64,000 nucleotides of DNA from UBA5109 sp965662565 (GTDB lineage: Bacteria; Pseudomonadota; Gammaproteobacteria; Pseudomonadales; Pseudohongiellaceae), in contig CBFIHS010000005.1 of NCBI GenBank assembly GCA_965662565.1, forward strand, positions 16,323 to 80,322, read 5' to 3'. Shown here piece by piece: positions 36,455-45,042 of the stretch; position 1 is the stretch's first letter; each line of letters opens with the position of its first letter. The translations under genes and the position numbers were made by a program. The notes under the pieces were generated by a model. That model saw only the letters and a list, made by a program, of their open reading frames with translations. It was not told the origin of the DNA and did no database searches.

Positions 36455-37921
36455 TTAATCGAAAATTCCGAGTTCCTGCCAAATGGCATCGACTCGATCT
36501 TTAATTTCTGGACTCATGGTGATCGGACGACCCCACTCTCTGGTGGTTTCTCCGTCAGTTTTGGTGGTGGCATCGAAGCCCATTTTTGAGCCTAGGCCTG
36601 ATAGTGGAGAGGCAAAATCTAAATAATCTATTGGGGTGTTTTCGATCGTGACCGTGTCTCGGGCCGGATCCATCCGGGTAGTCATTGCCCAGATCACATC
36701 GTTCCAGTCTCGAATATTAATATCGTCATCAACGACTATCACAAACTTGGTATACATAAACTGACGTAGAAAAGACCACAGCCCCATCATTACGCGTTTC
36801 GCATGACCTGGATATTGCTTCTTGATGCTGATAACAGCCAGACGATAAGAGCAACCTTCAGGTGGGAGATAGAAGTCGGTAATTTCAGGATATTGCCTTT
36901 GTATGATGGGGACAAAAACTTCATTTAAGGCAACTCCCAAAATGGCTGGTTCGTCGGGTGGTCTGCCAGTATAGGTACTATGATAAATGGGGTCTTTGCG
37001 ATGAGTTATTTTCTTAATCGTAAAAACAGGGAAGTGATCGACTTCATTATAGTAGCCGGTATGGTCACCAAAGGGTCCTTCCGGGGCCATGTCTTCTGGC
37101 TCAATAAGGCCTTCTAATACAAACTCCGCCGAAGCTGGAACTTGTAGGTCATTACTCAGGCTTTTTGCTACTTCGGTTTTGCTGCCACGCAGAAGTCCAG
37201 CAAAAGCATACTCAGATAAGGTGTCAGGCACAGGAGTTACCGTACCAAGAATTGTCGAGGGATCTGCGCCTATCGCTATGCTTACTGGGAAGGCCTCGCC
37301 AGGGTGGGCTTCCTGCCATTCCTTAAAGTCAAGCGCGCCGCCTCGGTGAGAGAGCCAGCGCATGATGAGCCTGTTCTTTCCAATCACTTGCATCCGATAG
37401 ATGCCAAGGTTCTGACGGTCTTTGTGAGGCCCTTTTGTGATAACCAGTGGCCAAGTGACTAAAGGCCCAGCATCTTCTGGCCAGCAGGTCTGAATAGGAA
37501 GCTTACTCAGATCCACATCATCTTCATCGACAATAATTTCTTGGCAGGCAGGCTTTTTAATCAGTTTGGGTGCTAAGTTTAAAGCTTGTTTAAAGATTGG
37601 CGCTTTTTCGAGTAAATCTTTCCAGCCCTTGGGCGGCTCGGGCTCTTTAAGGAATGCTAATAAACGACCAACATCTCTAAGAGATTCGACATCTTGTTGG
37701 CCCATTGCCATTGCAACACGCTTAGTGGTGCCGAATAGGTTTGCCAATACCGGGATGTTTGAACCTTTGGGATTTTCAAATAAGAGAGCAGGGCCACCGC
37801 GGCGAAGTGTACGGTCAGATATTTCTGTGATTTCTAGATAAGGATCAACGGGAGTTTGGATGCGTTTTAATTCACCCTTTTTTTCTAGCTCTTCGATGAA
37901 ATCACGTAAGTCCGAAAACAT
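36455..37921 (-). CDS. ubiD: UbiD family decarboxylase (4-hydroxy-3-polyprenylbenzoate decarboxylase)
   Basis: Prenylated-FMN-dependent decarboxylase of ubiquinone synthesis. It has 488 residues. Conserved landmarks are LRDFIEELEKKGELKRI, YRMQVIGKNRLIMRWLSHRGG, GPFGDHTGYYNEVDHFPVF (acidic active-site region) and FVIVVDDDINIRDWNDVIWA. The flavin prenyltransferase UbiX that makes its cofactor is not in the window. It is followed upstream on the same strand by rho, about 120 bases away. Confidence 0.95.
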   Translation of the reverse strand: MFSDLRDFIEELEKKGELKRIQTPVDPYLEITEISDRTLRRGGPALLFENPKGSNIPVLANLFGTTKRVAMAMGQQDVESLRDVGRLLAFLKEPEPPKGWKDLLEKAPIFKQALNLAPKLIKKPACQEIIVDEDDVDLSKLPIQTCWPEDAGPLVTWPLVITKGPHKDRQNLGIYRMQVIGKNRLIMRWLSHRGGALDFKEWQEAHPGEAFPVSIAIGADPSTILGTVTPVPDTLSEYAFAGLLRGSKTEVAKSLSNDLQVPASAEFVLEGLIEPEDMAPEGPFGDHTGYYNEVDHFPVFTIKKITHRKDPIYHSTYTGRPPDEPAILGVALNEVFVPIIQRQYPEITDFYLPPEGCSYRLAVISIKKQYPGHAKRVMMGLWSFLRQFMYTKFVIVVDDDINIRDWNDVIWAMTTRMDPARDTVTIENTPIDYLDFASPLSGLGSKMGFDATTKTDGETTREWGRPITMSPEIKDRVDAIWQELGIFD

Positions 37922-38032
37922 TAATTAACTACCTGATTTATGGAGATCAAAGTTACAACCCAATAGGAGATAAAAATTACCAACTAACTTTAATATCTGC
38001 AGTATCTAAGGTATCTATTCCGACTATGATGA

Positions 38033-38052
38033 AAGAGAAACTATTTTCTCTT
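38033..38052. repeat. Inverted repeat overlapping the rho stop codon
   Basis: AAGAGAAA, four-base spacer CTAT, then TTTCTCTT: a perfect 8-bp stem with a tetraloop spanning the rho stop codon. On the rho transcript it would form a weak AU-rich hairpin with no long U run, so terminator activity is doubtful. Confidence 0.4.
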
Positions 38053-39300
38053 CATTGATAGAAAGAATTCCTCATTAGTTTTTGTGTCTTTTAGTTTATC
38101 AAGAATAAACTCGGTTGCAGGGACATCTTCCATCGAGGTGAGAAGTTTTCGAAGAATCCACATGCGTTGTAATTCTTCTTCAGTAGTAAGCAAGTCCTCT
38201 CTTCGAGTGCCTGACCGACGAACATTAATAGCTGGATAGACGCGTTTTTCTGCCATTTTTCTATCCAAGTGCAATTCCATGTTACCGGTACCTTTAAATT
38301 CTTCGTAAATGACTTCGTCCATTTTGGAGCCAGTTTCAATAAGGCAGGTGGAGATAATGGTTAAACTTCCTCCTTCCTCAATATTTCGAGCAGCACCAAA
38401 GAAACGCTTAGGTCTTTCAAGAGCATGCGCATCGACACCACCTGTCAATACCTTGCCAGAAGATGGAATGATTGTGTTATAGGCTCGTGCTAAACGAGTC
38501 ATTGAATCAAGAAGAATCACTACATCTTCCTTGTGTTCAACTAAGCGCTTGGCTTTTTCAATTACCATTTCAGCCACTTGGACATGGCGTGAAGGGGGCT
38601 CATCAAAGGTACTCGCAACAACTTCACCGCGAACGGACCTTTTCATTTCGGTAACTTCTTCAGGACGCTCATCAATTAGCAGAACGATAAGATGGCACTC
38701 TGGAGAATTACGAGTAATAGCTTGGGCAATGTTTTGTAGAATTAAGGTTTTACCAGCCTTTGGCGGTGAAACAATTAGACCGCGTTGTCCTTTCCCAATT
38801 GGCGCAACAAGATCAATAACGCGTGAGCTCAAATCTTCAGAGCTGCCATTTCCGACTTCTAGTATTAGGCGCTGTTCTGGGAAAAGAGGGGTTAAGTTTT
38901 CAAAAAGGATTTTGTTACGGGAATTTTCAGGTTTATCGAAGTTGATTTCACTAACTTTTAGAAGGGCAAAATATCGTTCGCCATCCTTTGGTGGGCGAAT
39001 CTTCCCGGAAATTGTATCGCCTGTACGTAAATTAAATCGACGAATCTGACTTGGCGAAACATAAATATCATCGGGACCAGCCAGATAGGAAGCATCAGAT
39101 GATCTTAAAAAACCAAAGCCATCCTGCAAAATTTCAAGGACTCCATCTCCGTAGATGTCTTCTCCATTTTTAGCATGCTTTTTTAATAACTGAAAAATAA
39201 CATCCTGTTTACGGGTTCTGGATACATTATCCAGGCCCATTTCATGAGCAATTTTTATTAATTCTGAGATTGGTTGTGTTTTTAATTCTGATAAATTCAT
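38041..39300 (-). CDS. rho: Transcription termination factor Rho
   Basis: Hexameric RNA helicase that ends transcription at unstructured C-rich sites. It has 419 residues, equal to E. coli. The N-terminal Rho_N domain (MNLSELKTQPISELIKIA) and the RNA-binding cold-shock-like domain (GFGFLRS and YVSPSQIRRFNLRTGD) precede the ATPase with Walker A IVSPPKAGKTLIL and the Q-loop region KRFFGAARNIEEGGSLT. A leader of about 275 bases separates it from trxA; rho is autoregulated in other bacteria and the long leader fits that. Confidence 0.98.
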   Translation of the reverse strand: MNLSELKTQPISELIKIAHEMGLDNVSRTRKQDVIFQLLKKHAKNGEDIYGDGVLEILQDGFGFLRSSDASYLAGPDDIYVSPSQIRRFNLRTGDTISGKIRPPKDGERYFALLKVSEINFDKPENSRNKILFENLTPLFPEQRLILEVGNGSSEDLSSRVIDLVAPIGKGQRGLIVSPPKAGKTLILQNIAQAITRNSPECHLIVLLIDERPEEVTEMKRSVRGEVVASTFDEPPSRHVQVAEMVIEKAKRLVEHKEDVVILLDSMTRLARAYNTIIPSSGKVLTGGVDAHALERPKRFFGAARNIEEGGSLTIISTCLIETGSKMDEVIYEEFKGTGNMELHLDRKMAEKRVYPAINVRRSGTRREDLLTTEEELQRMWILRKLLTSMEDVPATEFILDKLKDTKTNEEFFLSMKRK

Positions 39301-39575
39301 AGTGCAGTGAGTCTTTTTGAAGGAAAAAAGAAAGGAATGGTTTTAAAGTTATGTAGTTTTAGTTGGTGCGAAAAAAATCGCGGTAAATAAATTTTTGCTT
39401 GTGATTCCTAAATAGAATAGGTCTATTTCAGTAATAAATAACAATTTTGATTTTTTTTGAAGCCATGGAACGGCGGCTGAAATAACAAGCTGGCAGGTAA
39501 TCTATCACCCGCCATAACCTGTGTAAAGCAATTATTTAAAAAAACTACCTTTAAATATTAAAAATATCGAAAAAT
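39301..39575 (-). other. Long rho leader / trxA-rho intergenic region
   Basis: No gene-like frame. Read on the minus strand it is A/T-rich with one possible imperfect hairpin (GGCGGGT, eight-base loop, ACCTGCC, one G-U pair) near 39498-39519, not followed by a U tract. I see no clear intrinsic terminator for trxA and no convincing promoter hexamers. Confidence 0.5.
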
Positions 39576-39902
39576 TTAAATTGTGCTATCAATGAATGCA
39601 GAAAGTTGAGCTTTTGATAAGGCTCCAACTTTTTTTCCTGCCGCATCACCATTATTGAAAATAATTAAAGTAGGGATGCCTTTGACGTTGTATTTCTCAG
39701 CAATGGCTTTGTGTTGGTCAACATCAAGTTTGCAAATTTTTAACTTGCCCGAATATTCATCAGCTAGGTCTTCGAGAACTGGAGCAATCATTTTGCACGG
39801 TCCACACCATTCTGCCCAAAAGTCTACTAGGACTGGGCCGCCTGCATTCATAACATCTTCTTCAAAACTATCGTCGCTAATATGACTGATATTGTCGCTC
39901 AT
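39576..39902 (-). CDS. trxA: Thioredoxin 1
   Basis: Small cytoplasmic disulfide reductase. It has 108 residues with the redox motif WCGPCK (C33, C36) within VLVDFWAEWCGPCKMIAPVL and the cis-proline loop KGIPTLIIF. It is encoded upstream of rho, the classic trxA-rho arrangement. Confidence 0.98.
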   Translation of the reverse strand: MSDNISHISDDSFEEDVMNAGGPVLVDFWAEWCGPCKMIAPVLEDLADEYSGKLKICKLDVDQHKAIAEKYNVKGIPTLIIFNNGDAAGKKVGALSKAQLSAFIDSTI

Positions 39903-39983
39903 GATTTTTCCTTACGCTTACAGTAAATTGATTGAAATTAGTTGGGTTTATGCTTGGGTTTAAATATGAAGACAAAATAGTGC

Positions 39984-40994
39984 TTATTCAAGTTTTTCGG
40001 CAACCTTTTTAGCAAAATAAGTCAGAATAGCGTCTGCGCCAGCTCGTTTGATAGAAAGTAATGATTCCAGCATGACTTTGTCTTCATCAAGCCAGCCGTT
40101 TTGGAAAGCGGCCATATGCATCGCATACTCACCACTCACTTGGTAAACAAAGGTTGGCACCCCAAATTCATCTTTTACTCTTCGCACTATGTCTAAGTAT
40201 GGCATGCCAGGTTTCACCATCACCATATCAGCTCCTTCACTGAGGTCCATGGCGACTTCTTGTAAGGCTTCATCGCTATTAGCTGGATCCATCTGGTAGG
40301 TTTCTTTTGAGCTGGCGCCAAGATTACCCGCTGACCCAACAGCATCGCGGAAAGGGCCATAATAAGCCGAAGCATATTTTGCAGAGTAGGCTAAAATACG
40401 AGTATTTGTATGGCTCTGAGTCTCTAATTCTTGCCTAATCGCGCCAATGCGGCCATCCATCATATCGGAAGGGGCCACTATATCGGCACCGGCTTCAGCA
40501 TGAGAAAGAGCTTGTTTTACAAGAGTTTCGACAGTCTCCTGATTTAGGACATAACCATTAGAATCAATGATGCCGTCTTGCCCATGAGTGGTAAAAGGGT
40601 CTAAAGCAACATCCGTAATAACGCCCATTTCAGGACAGATATCTTTAATCGTTTGTATTGCTCGCTGGGCTAAGCCGCTGGGATTGAATGCTTCTCGACC
40701 ATCTTCAGATTTGCTCGCCAAGTCTGGCACTGGAAATAGAGCAATTGCAGGAATACCTAGCTGCTTCAGGAGTAGAGTTTCTTTTCCTAGTTCATCAAGA
40801 GTTAAACGTTCGATGCCGGGCATGGCAGAAATAGCTTGGCGCTCTGATTTACCTTCTATGACAAAAATAGGATAGATTAAGTCGTCAGTGCTTAAGCGCG
40901 ATTCGCGCATCAAGCGACGGCTAAAGTCATCCTTACGCATACGGCGCATCCTGGTGACAGGAAACTTACGAATGTAGCTATCTTTACTCAACAC
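39984..40994 (-). CDS. hemB: Delta-aminolevulinic acid dehydratase (porphobilinogen synthase), Mg-type
   Basis: Condenses two aminolevulinate molecules to porphobilinogen. It has 336 residues. The two Schiff-base lysines are K206 in AYSAKYASAYYGPFRDAVGS and K261 in VMVKPGMPYLDI. The metal-site segment reads DVALDPFTTHGQDG, with Asp/Ala where zinc enzymes have cysteines, so this is the magnesium-dependent class also found in Pseudomonas. The start is GTG with a GCGGAG ribosome binding site. Confidence 0.97.
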   Translation of the reverse strand: MLSKDSYIRKFPVTRMRRMRKDDFSRRLMRESRLSTDDLIYPIFVIEGKSERQAISAMPGIERLTLDELGKETLLLKQLGIPAIALFPVPDLASKSEDGREAFNPSGLAQRAIQTIKDICPEMGVITDVALDPFTTHGQDGIIDSNGYVLNQETVETLVKQALSHAEAGADIVAPSDMMDGRIGAIRQELETQSHTNTRILAYSAKYASAYYGPFRDAVGSAGNLGASSKETYQMDPANSDEALQEVAMDLSEGADMVMVKPGMPYLDIVRRVKDEFGVPTFVYQVSGEYAMHMAAFQNGWLDEDKVMLESLLSIKRAGADAILTYFAKKVAEKLE

Positions 40995-41146
40995 AAACTC
41001 CGCTAACTAATATAAAGAAATAAAAAAAGAAAAGATGAAGGATATGCAAGCTCACTGTATCTTTGTCTTTATATCTTTGTAACATACACGCTTGAATTCT
41101 ATCTAGATTAAACTAGCGATACTAATTATGGCACATAAGGGCATAA

Positions 41147-43282
41147 ATGAATAAAAAACAACTGTCTCTGCTTTTACTTTTTATTGTAGTAGTAGCATGC
41201 TTTTTCATTTTTGATTTGAGTTCGTATTTGCGTCTTGACTATTTTCAGCAACAACGCGAGTTGTTATTGGAGTATAAAGATCAGAATTTAGTATTCAGTA
41301 GTGCTTTGTATTTCGCGCTTTATGTTTTGGTAACCGCTTTTTCGCTTCCGGCTGCTGCGATAGTAACCTTAGCTGGAGGGGCGATTTTTGGCTTCTGGTG
41401 GGGGCTTGTCTTAGTATCATTTGCCAGCACTATCGGTGCAAGTTTGGCTTTTCTTATGGCCAGAACGATTCTTAAAGACTGGGTACAAGAAAAGTTTGGT
41501 CACAAATTAAATGCAATTAATAAAGGTGTAGAGAAAGATGGTGTTTTTTACCTTTTCACTCTACGTTTGATCCCGGTTTTTCCATTTTTCTTAGTTAATG
41601 CTCTTATGGCTTTAACGCCAATTAAGCTGCGCGATTTTTATTGGGTGAGTCAGCTTGGAATGTTATTTGGGACGGCTTTATATGTAGAAGTGGGAGCACA
41701 GATTGGGATGGCAGAAAGTATTCCAGCTGTTCTTAATATAGGAATGTTACGCATTCTTTTGGTTCTAGCTATTTTCCCTTGGTTGGCCAAGTGGTTTGTC
41801 GGCTTTTTAAGAAAGCGAAAGGTGTATAAAGCTTACCCGAAACCAGCAAAATTTGATGCTAACTTAGTGGTTATCGGTGCAGGTTCTGGGGGCTTGGTAT
41901 CGGCCTATATTGCGGCGTTGACTAAAGCTAAAGTTTATCTTATTGAAAAAAATGAAATGGGTGGTGATTGTTTAAATACGGGTTGTGTTCCTAGCAAAGC
42001 GATCATTCGAAGTGCTGGTGTAAATCACTTGTTCAGTAGATCTGAAGAATTTGGAATAAATGCATCGGCTACAGATGTTGATTTTACTTCTGTAATGCAA
42101 CGGGTAAAAAATGTCATAGCTAAAATTGAGCCTCATGATTCTGTCGAGCGATACACAAAGCTAGGAGTGGAATGCATCAAAGGGGAAGCGCAGATACTCT
42201 CACCTTATGAAGTGGAAGTGAACGGGCAGAAAATTTCTACTCGCAATATTATTATAGCTACTGGTGCGAGCCCTCTTGTTCCCAAAATCCCGGGCTTAGA
42301 AAAAGTGGACTATGTAAGCTCTGATACTGTTTGGAATTTACAAAAGTTACCTAAAAGATTCTTGGTTGTTGGTGGTGGTCCGATTGGGTCGGAGCTCGCG
42401 CAAGCTTTTTCAAGGTTGGGCTCGAAGGTGACTCAAGTGGATCGAGCGCTCAAACCTTTGCCCCGTGAAGACATAGAAGTATCGAGCTTTGTCCAGAATA
42501 AATTTGAACAGGAAGGTATAAAGTTTCTTGGCGAACATGAAGTCTTACGTTTTGAAAGTAATGCAGGTGAACACCAAGTCATCCTTAAGCATCGCGGAAA
42601 CGAAGTCACTTTAAGTTTTGATGTCGTACTTTTAGCACTTGGACGTAAAGCAAATATCGAGGGAATAGGTTTAGAAAATTTAGGAGTTGAAACAACTGAA
42701 CTTGGAACCATTAAAGTCAATGAGTATTTGCAAACAACTTTCCCCAATATTCTCGCTTGTGGAGATGTAGCAGGGCCCTACCAGTTTACTCATATGGCTT
42801 CTCATCAAGCCTGGTATGCTTCTATCAATAGTTTGTTTTCAGGCTTTAAGAAATTCAAAGTTGATTACTCGATTGTGCCTTGGGCCACCTTTACGGATCC
42901 GGAAATAGCAAGAGTAGGGCTCAATGAGGCAGAAGCAAAAGAGAATAATGTTGCTTATGAAGTGACTCGTTATGGTATTGATGATTTGGATCGAGCTATT
43001 GCCGACAGTGAAGATCAGGGTTTTGTGAAAATTCTAACCGTCCCAGGAAAAGATAAAATTATTGGAGTGACGATAGTCGGAAACCATGCTTCAGATTTAA
43101 TCGCCGAATTTATACTGGCGATGAAAAATAATCTTGGTTTGAAAAAAATAATGGGCACAATACATATTTATCCAACCTTGGCTGAAAGTAATAAATTTGC
43201 TGCTTCGGAGTGGAGAAAGGCCCATGCCCCTGAGTGGTTATATCCCTGGCTTAAAAAGTTCCACAGCTGGCGCAGGGCTTAA
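41147..43282 (+). CDS. Fusion of TVP38/TMEM64 membrane domain with a MerA-like pyridine nucleotide-disulfide oxidoreductase
   Basis: A 711-residue two-domain protein. Residues 1-225 form a TVP38/VTT (DedA-like) membrane domain with segments near 5-23, 50-105 and 135-220, including LPAAAIVTLAGGAIFG and RLIPVFPFFLVNAL. Residues 235-711 are a flavin disulfide reductase: FAD motif VVIGAGSGGLVSA, redox pair GGDCLNTGCVPSKA (C275, C280), NAD site VVGGGPIGSELAQAF and the C-terminal HIYPTLAE catalytic pair. It lacks the MerA N-terminal HMA domain and the C-terminal vicinal cysteines, so mercury reduction is not supported. arsM follows 85 bases downstream. Confidence 0.92.
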   Translation: MNKKQLSLLLLFIVVVACFFIFDLSSYLRLDYFQQQRELLLEYKDQNLVFSSALYFALYVLVTAFSLPAAAIVTLAGGAIFGFWWGLVLVSFASTIGASLAFLMARTILKDWVQEKFGHKLNAINKGVEKDGVFYLFTLRLIPVFPFFLVNALMALTPIKLRDFYWVSQLGMLFGTALYVEVGAQIGMAESIPAVLNIGMLRILLVLAIFPWLAKWFVGFLRKRKVYKAYPKPAKFDANLVVIGAGSGGLVSAYIAALTKAKVYLIEKNEMGGDCLNTGCVPSKAIIRSAGVNHLFSRSEEFGINASATDVDFTSVMQRVKNVIAKIEPHDSVERYTKLGVECIKGEAQILSPYEVEVNGQKISTRNIIIATGASPLVPKIPGLEKVDYVSSDTVWNLQKLPKRFLVVGGGPIGSELAQAFSRLGSKVTQVDRALKPLPREDIEVSSFVQNKFEQEGIKFLGEHEVLRFESNAGEHQVILKHRGNEVTLSFDVVLLALGRKANIEGIGLENLGVETTELGTIKVNEYLQTTFPNILACGDVAGPYQFTHMASHQAWYASINSLFSGFKKFKVDYSIVPWATFTDPEIARVGLNEAEAKENNVAYEVTRYGIDDLDRAIADSEDQGFVKILTVPGKDKIIGVTIVGNHASDLIAEFILAMKNNLGLKKIMGTIHIYPTLAESNKFAASEWRKAHAPEWLYPWLKKFHSWRRA

Positions 43283-43367
43283 GTGAAGCTAATTTAAAAG
43301 TTGATCTTAGAAATAAAAATTTTGTAGTAATACATTGGCGAGTAGTTAAACAATCAGGAGATAAATT

Positions 43368-44474
43368 TTGAGCGTTGAAGCAAAAGTATCCGAAAGATAT
43401 GCAGGCGGTGCGAAAGAAGTTGAAGCAAGTCTATGCTGCCCCGTAGATTATGATGCAAAGTTATTGAAAATCCTTCCGCAGGAAATTATTGATAAAGATT
43501 ATGGCTGTGGTGACCCTTCCCGTTACGTTAAAAAAGGTGATTGTGTTTTAGATCTTGGTAGTGGTGGCGGAAAAATTTGTTACATGGCGGCTCAACTTGT
43601 GGGTGAAGAAGGTTCTGTTATCGGAATAGATATGACAGATGAAATGCTTGCACTTGCTAGAAAATATCAAGATGAAATGGCAAGCAAGCTTGGTGGTGAT
43701 CGGGTCGATTTCCGTAAAGGTTATATTCAAGATTTATCTTTAGACTTACAGGCACTCCAAGATTTAATGATGAACAAAAATGTAAACGAGAATGAAATTG
43801 GGCAATGGAAAGAAAAGCAAAAAAATGAAGCTCCTTTAGTAGCAAGTGATAGTGTTGATCTAGTTGTTTCTAATTGTGTTTTAAACCTTGTTGCTGAAGA
43901 GCATCGTACGCAGATGATCAGTGAGATTTTTCGAGTTCTTAAACCTGGTGGAAGAGTAGCAATATCCGATATAGTAAGTGATGAGATAGTTCCACAACAC
44001 TTGCGTGATGATGCACATTTATGGAGCGGTTGTATCTCTGGTGCGTTCCAAGAAAAAGAATTTCTCGAAGCTTTTCTGAAAGCAGGGTTTGTTGCAGTGG
44101 CATATGATAAGTGGGATGCAGAACCATGGCAGATTGTCGAAGATATAGAATTTCGGTCGGTGACAATAATGGCATTCAAGCCAGAAGAGATTCCGTTACT
44201 GGATAAAAATCAGGCGGTAATATACAAAGGGCCTTTTTCAGAAGTGCGTGATGATTTTGATAACGTATACCCGCGTGGTGAAAGAATTGCTGTTAGTGAT
44301 AGAACATATCGTTTCTTGATGGATGGTGATCTAAGTGAAAATTTTATCGGGATAACGGCAAAATCTTTCCAAGAAAATCAGAAGTTTTGTAAAGCTGTTG
44401 GTACTATTAGGCCGGCTAGCGAAACAAAAGGCGGAAGCCACAAAGGCGGCAATGAGTCTTCAGCGTGCTGTTAA
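43368..44474 (+). CDS. arsM: Arsenite methyltransferase
   Basis: SAM-dependent methylation of As(III). The three cysteines characteristic of ArsM are all present: C47 in KDYGCGDP, C170 in VVSNCVLNLV and C222 in LWSGCISGAF. The SAM motif is VLDLGSGGGKICY, and extra cysteine pairs occur at C23-C24 and at the C-terminus (SSACC). Its 368 residues include a loop of about 35 residues (122-158) that shorter ArsM proteins lack and the YKGPFSEVRDDFDNVYPRGE C-terminal domain. The start is TTG with an AGGAGA ribosome binding site. No arsR is nearby. Confidence 0.9.
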   Translation: MSVEAKVSERYAGGAKEVEASLCCPVDYDAKLLKILPQEIIDKDYGCGDPSRYVKKGDCVLDLGSGGGKICYMAAQLVGEEGSVIGIDMTDEMLALARKYQDEMASKLGGDRVDFRKGYIQDLSLDLQALQDLMMNKNVNENEIGQWKEKQKNEAPLVASDSVDLVVSNCVLNLVAEEHRTQMISEIFRVLKPGGRVAISDIVSDEIVPQHLRDDAHLWSGCISGAFQEKEFLEAFLKAGFVAVAYDKWDAEPWQIVEDIEFRSVTIMAFKPEEIPLLDKNQAVIYKGPFSEVRDDFDNVYPRGERIAVSDRTYRFLMDGDLSENFIGITAKSFQENQKFCKAVGTIRPASETKGGSHKGGNESSACC

Positions 44475-44497
44475 AAATTAATTTAGCAGTGTTCTTG

Positions 44498-45010
44498 TTA
44501 GCTTTTACGAAGAGCTTGGAAAACGCAAAAACTGCCAAGCATAATAAAGCCGACCAAGCTCCACTCCGGAATACTCATTCCGATGACCGGGTCTTGCCAT
44601 ACAACTTCCGCGCAATTTCCGTCGCCTGACAGCATGGCTGTGAGCACTTCAGACATAGGGAACACTTCCACCATATAGCTTAGGCTTGGGCCGCAGGCTG
44701 GAACTTTATCCTCAGGTAAGTGCTGTAAATAAATTTGCCGTATTGCAAAGCCGGCTCCACCAAAAGCAAACAGTGCACATAAAAATCCATAGACTTTCCT
44801 GCCGATTGCTGCTGGGTTATGGATAAATGCAAGCAATGCAAAAAGTCCAGCCATTGCAAAGAAAATTCGTTGCGTCATACAGAGTGGGCAAGGTTCAAGA
44901 CCCATTACATTTTCCATATATAAGGCTATGCTTAGTAGGGAAAAACAAAGTAGAAAAATGTATAAATAGATTAATCTTATGCTTAGGAATTTGTTATCGG
45001 ATATTGACAT
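44498..45010 (-). CDS. dsbB: Disulfide bond formation protein B
   Basis: Inner-membrane quinone reductase that reoxidises DsbA. It has 170 residues in four membrane helices. Both periplasmic cysteine pairs are present: C41/C44 in EPCPLCMTQR and C106/C133 (PACGP and GNCAEV). It lies downstream of gshA on the same strand, 32 bases away. Confidence 0.96.
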   Translation of the reverse strand: MSISDNKFLSIRLIYLYIFLLCFSLLSIALYMENVMGLEPCPLCMTQRIFFAMAGLFALLAFIHNPAAIGRKVYGFLCALFAFGGAGFAIRQIYLQHLPEDKVPACGPSLSYMVEVFPMSEVLTAMLSGDGNCAEVVWQDPVIGMSIPEWSLVGFIMLGSFCVFQALRKS

Positions 45011-45042
45011 AATTTTTATTTCTTCTGTTAATTTTTGAAGGT

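Noticed and set aside
41147..43282. Annotation as mercuric reductase
   Set aside because: The HMA domain and C-terminal vicinal cysteines needed for Hg(II) handling are absent; only the shared disulfide-reductase core is present.
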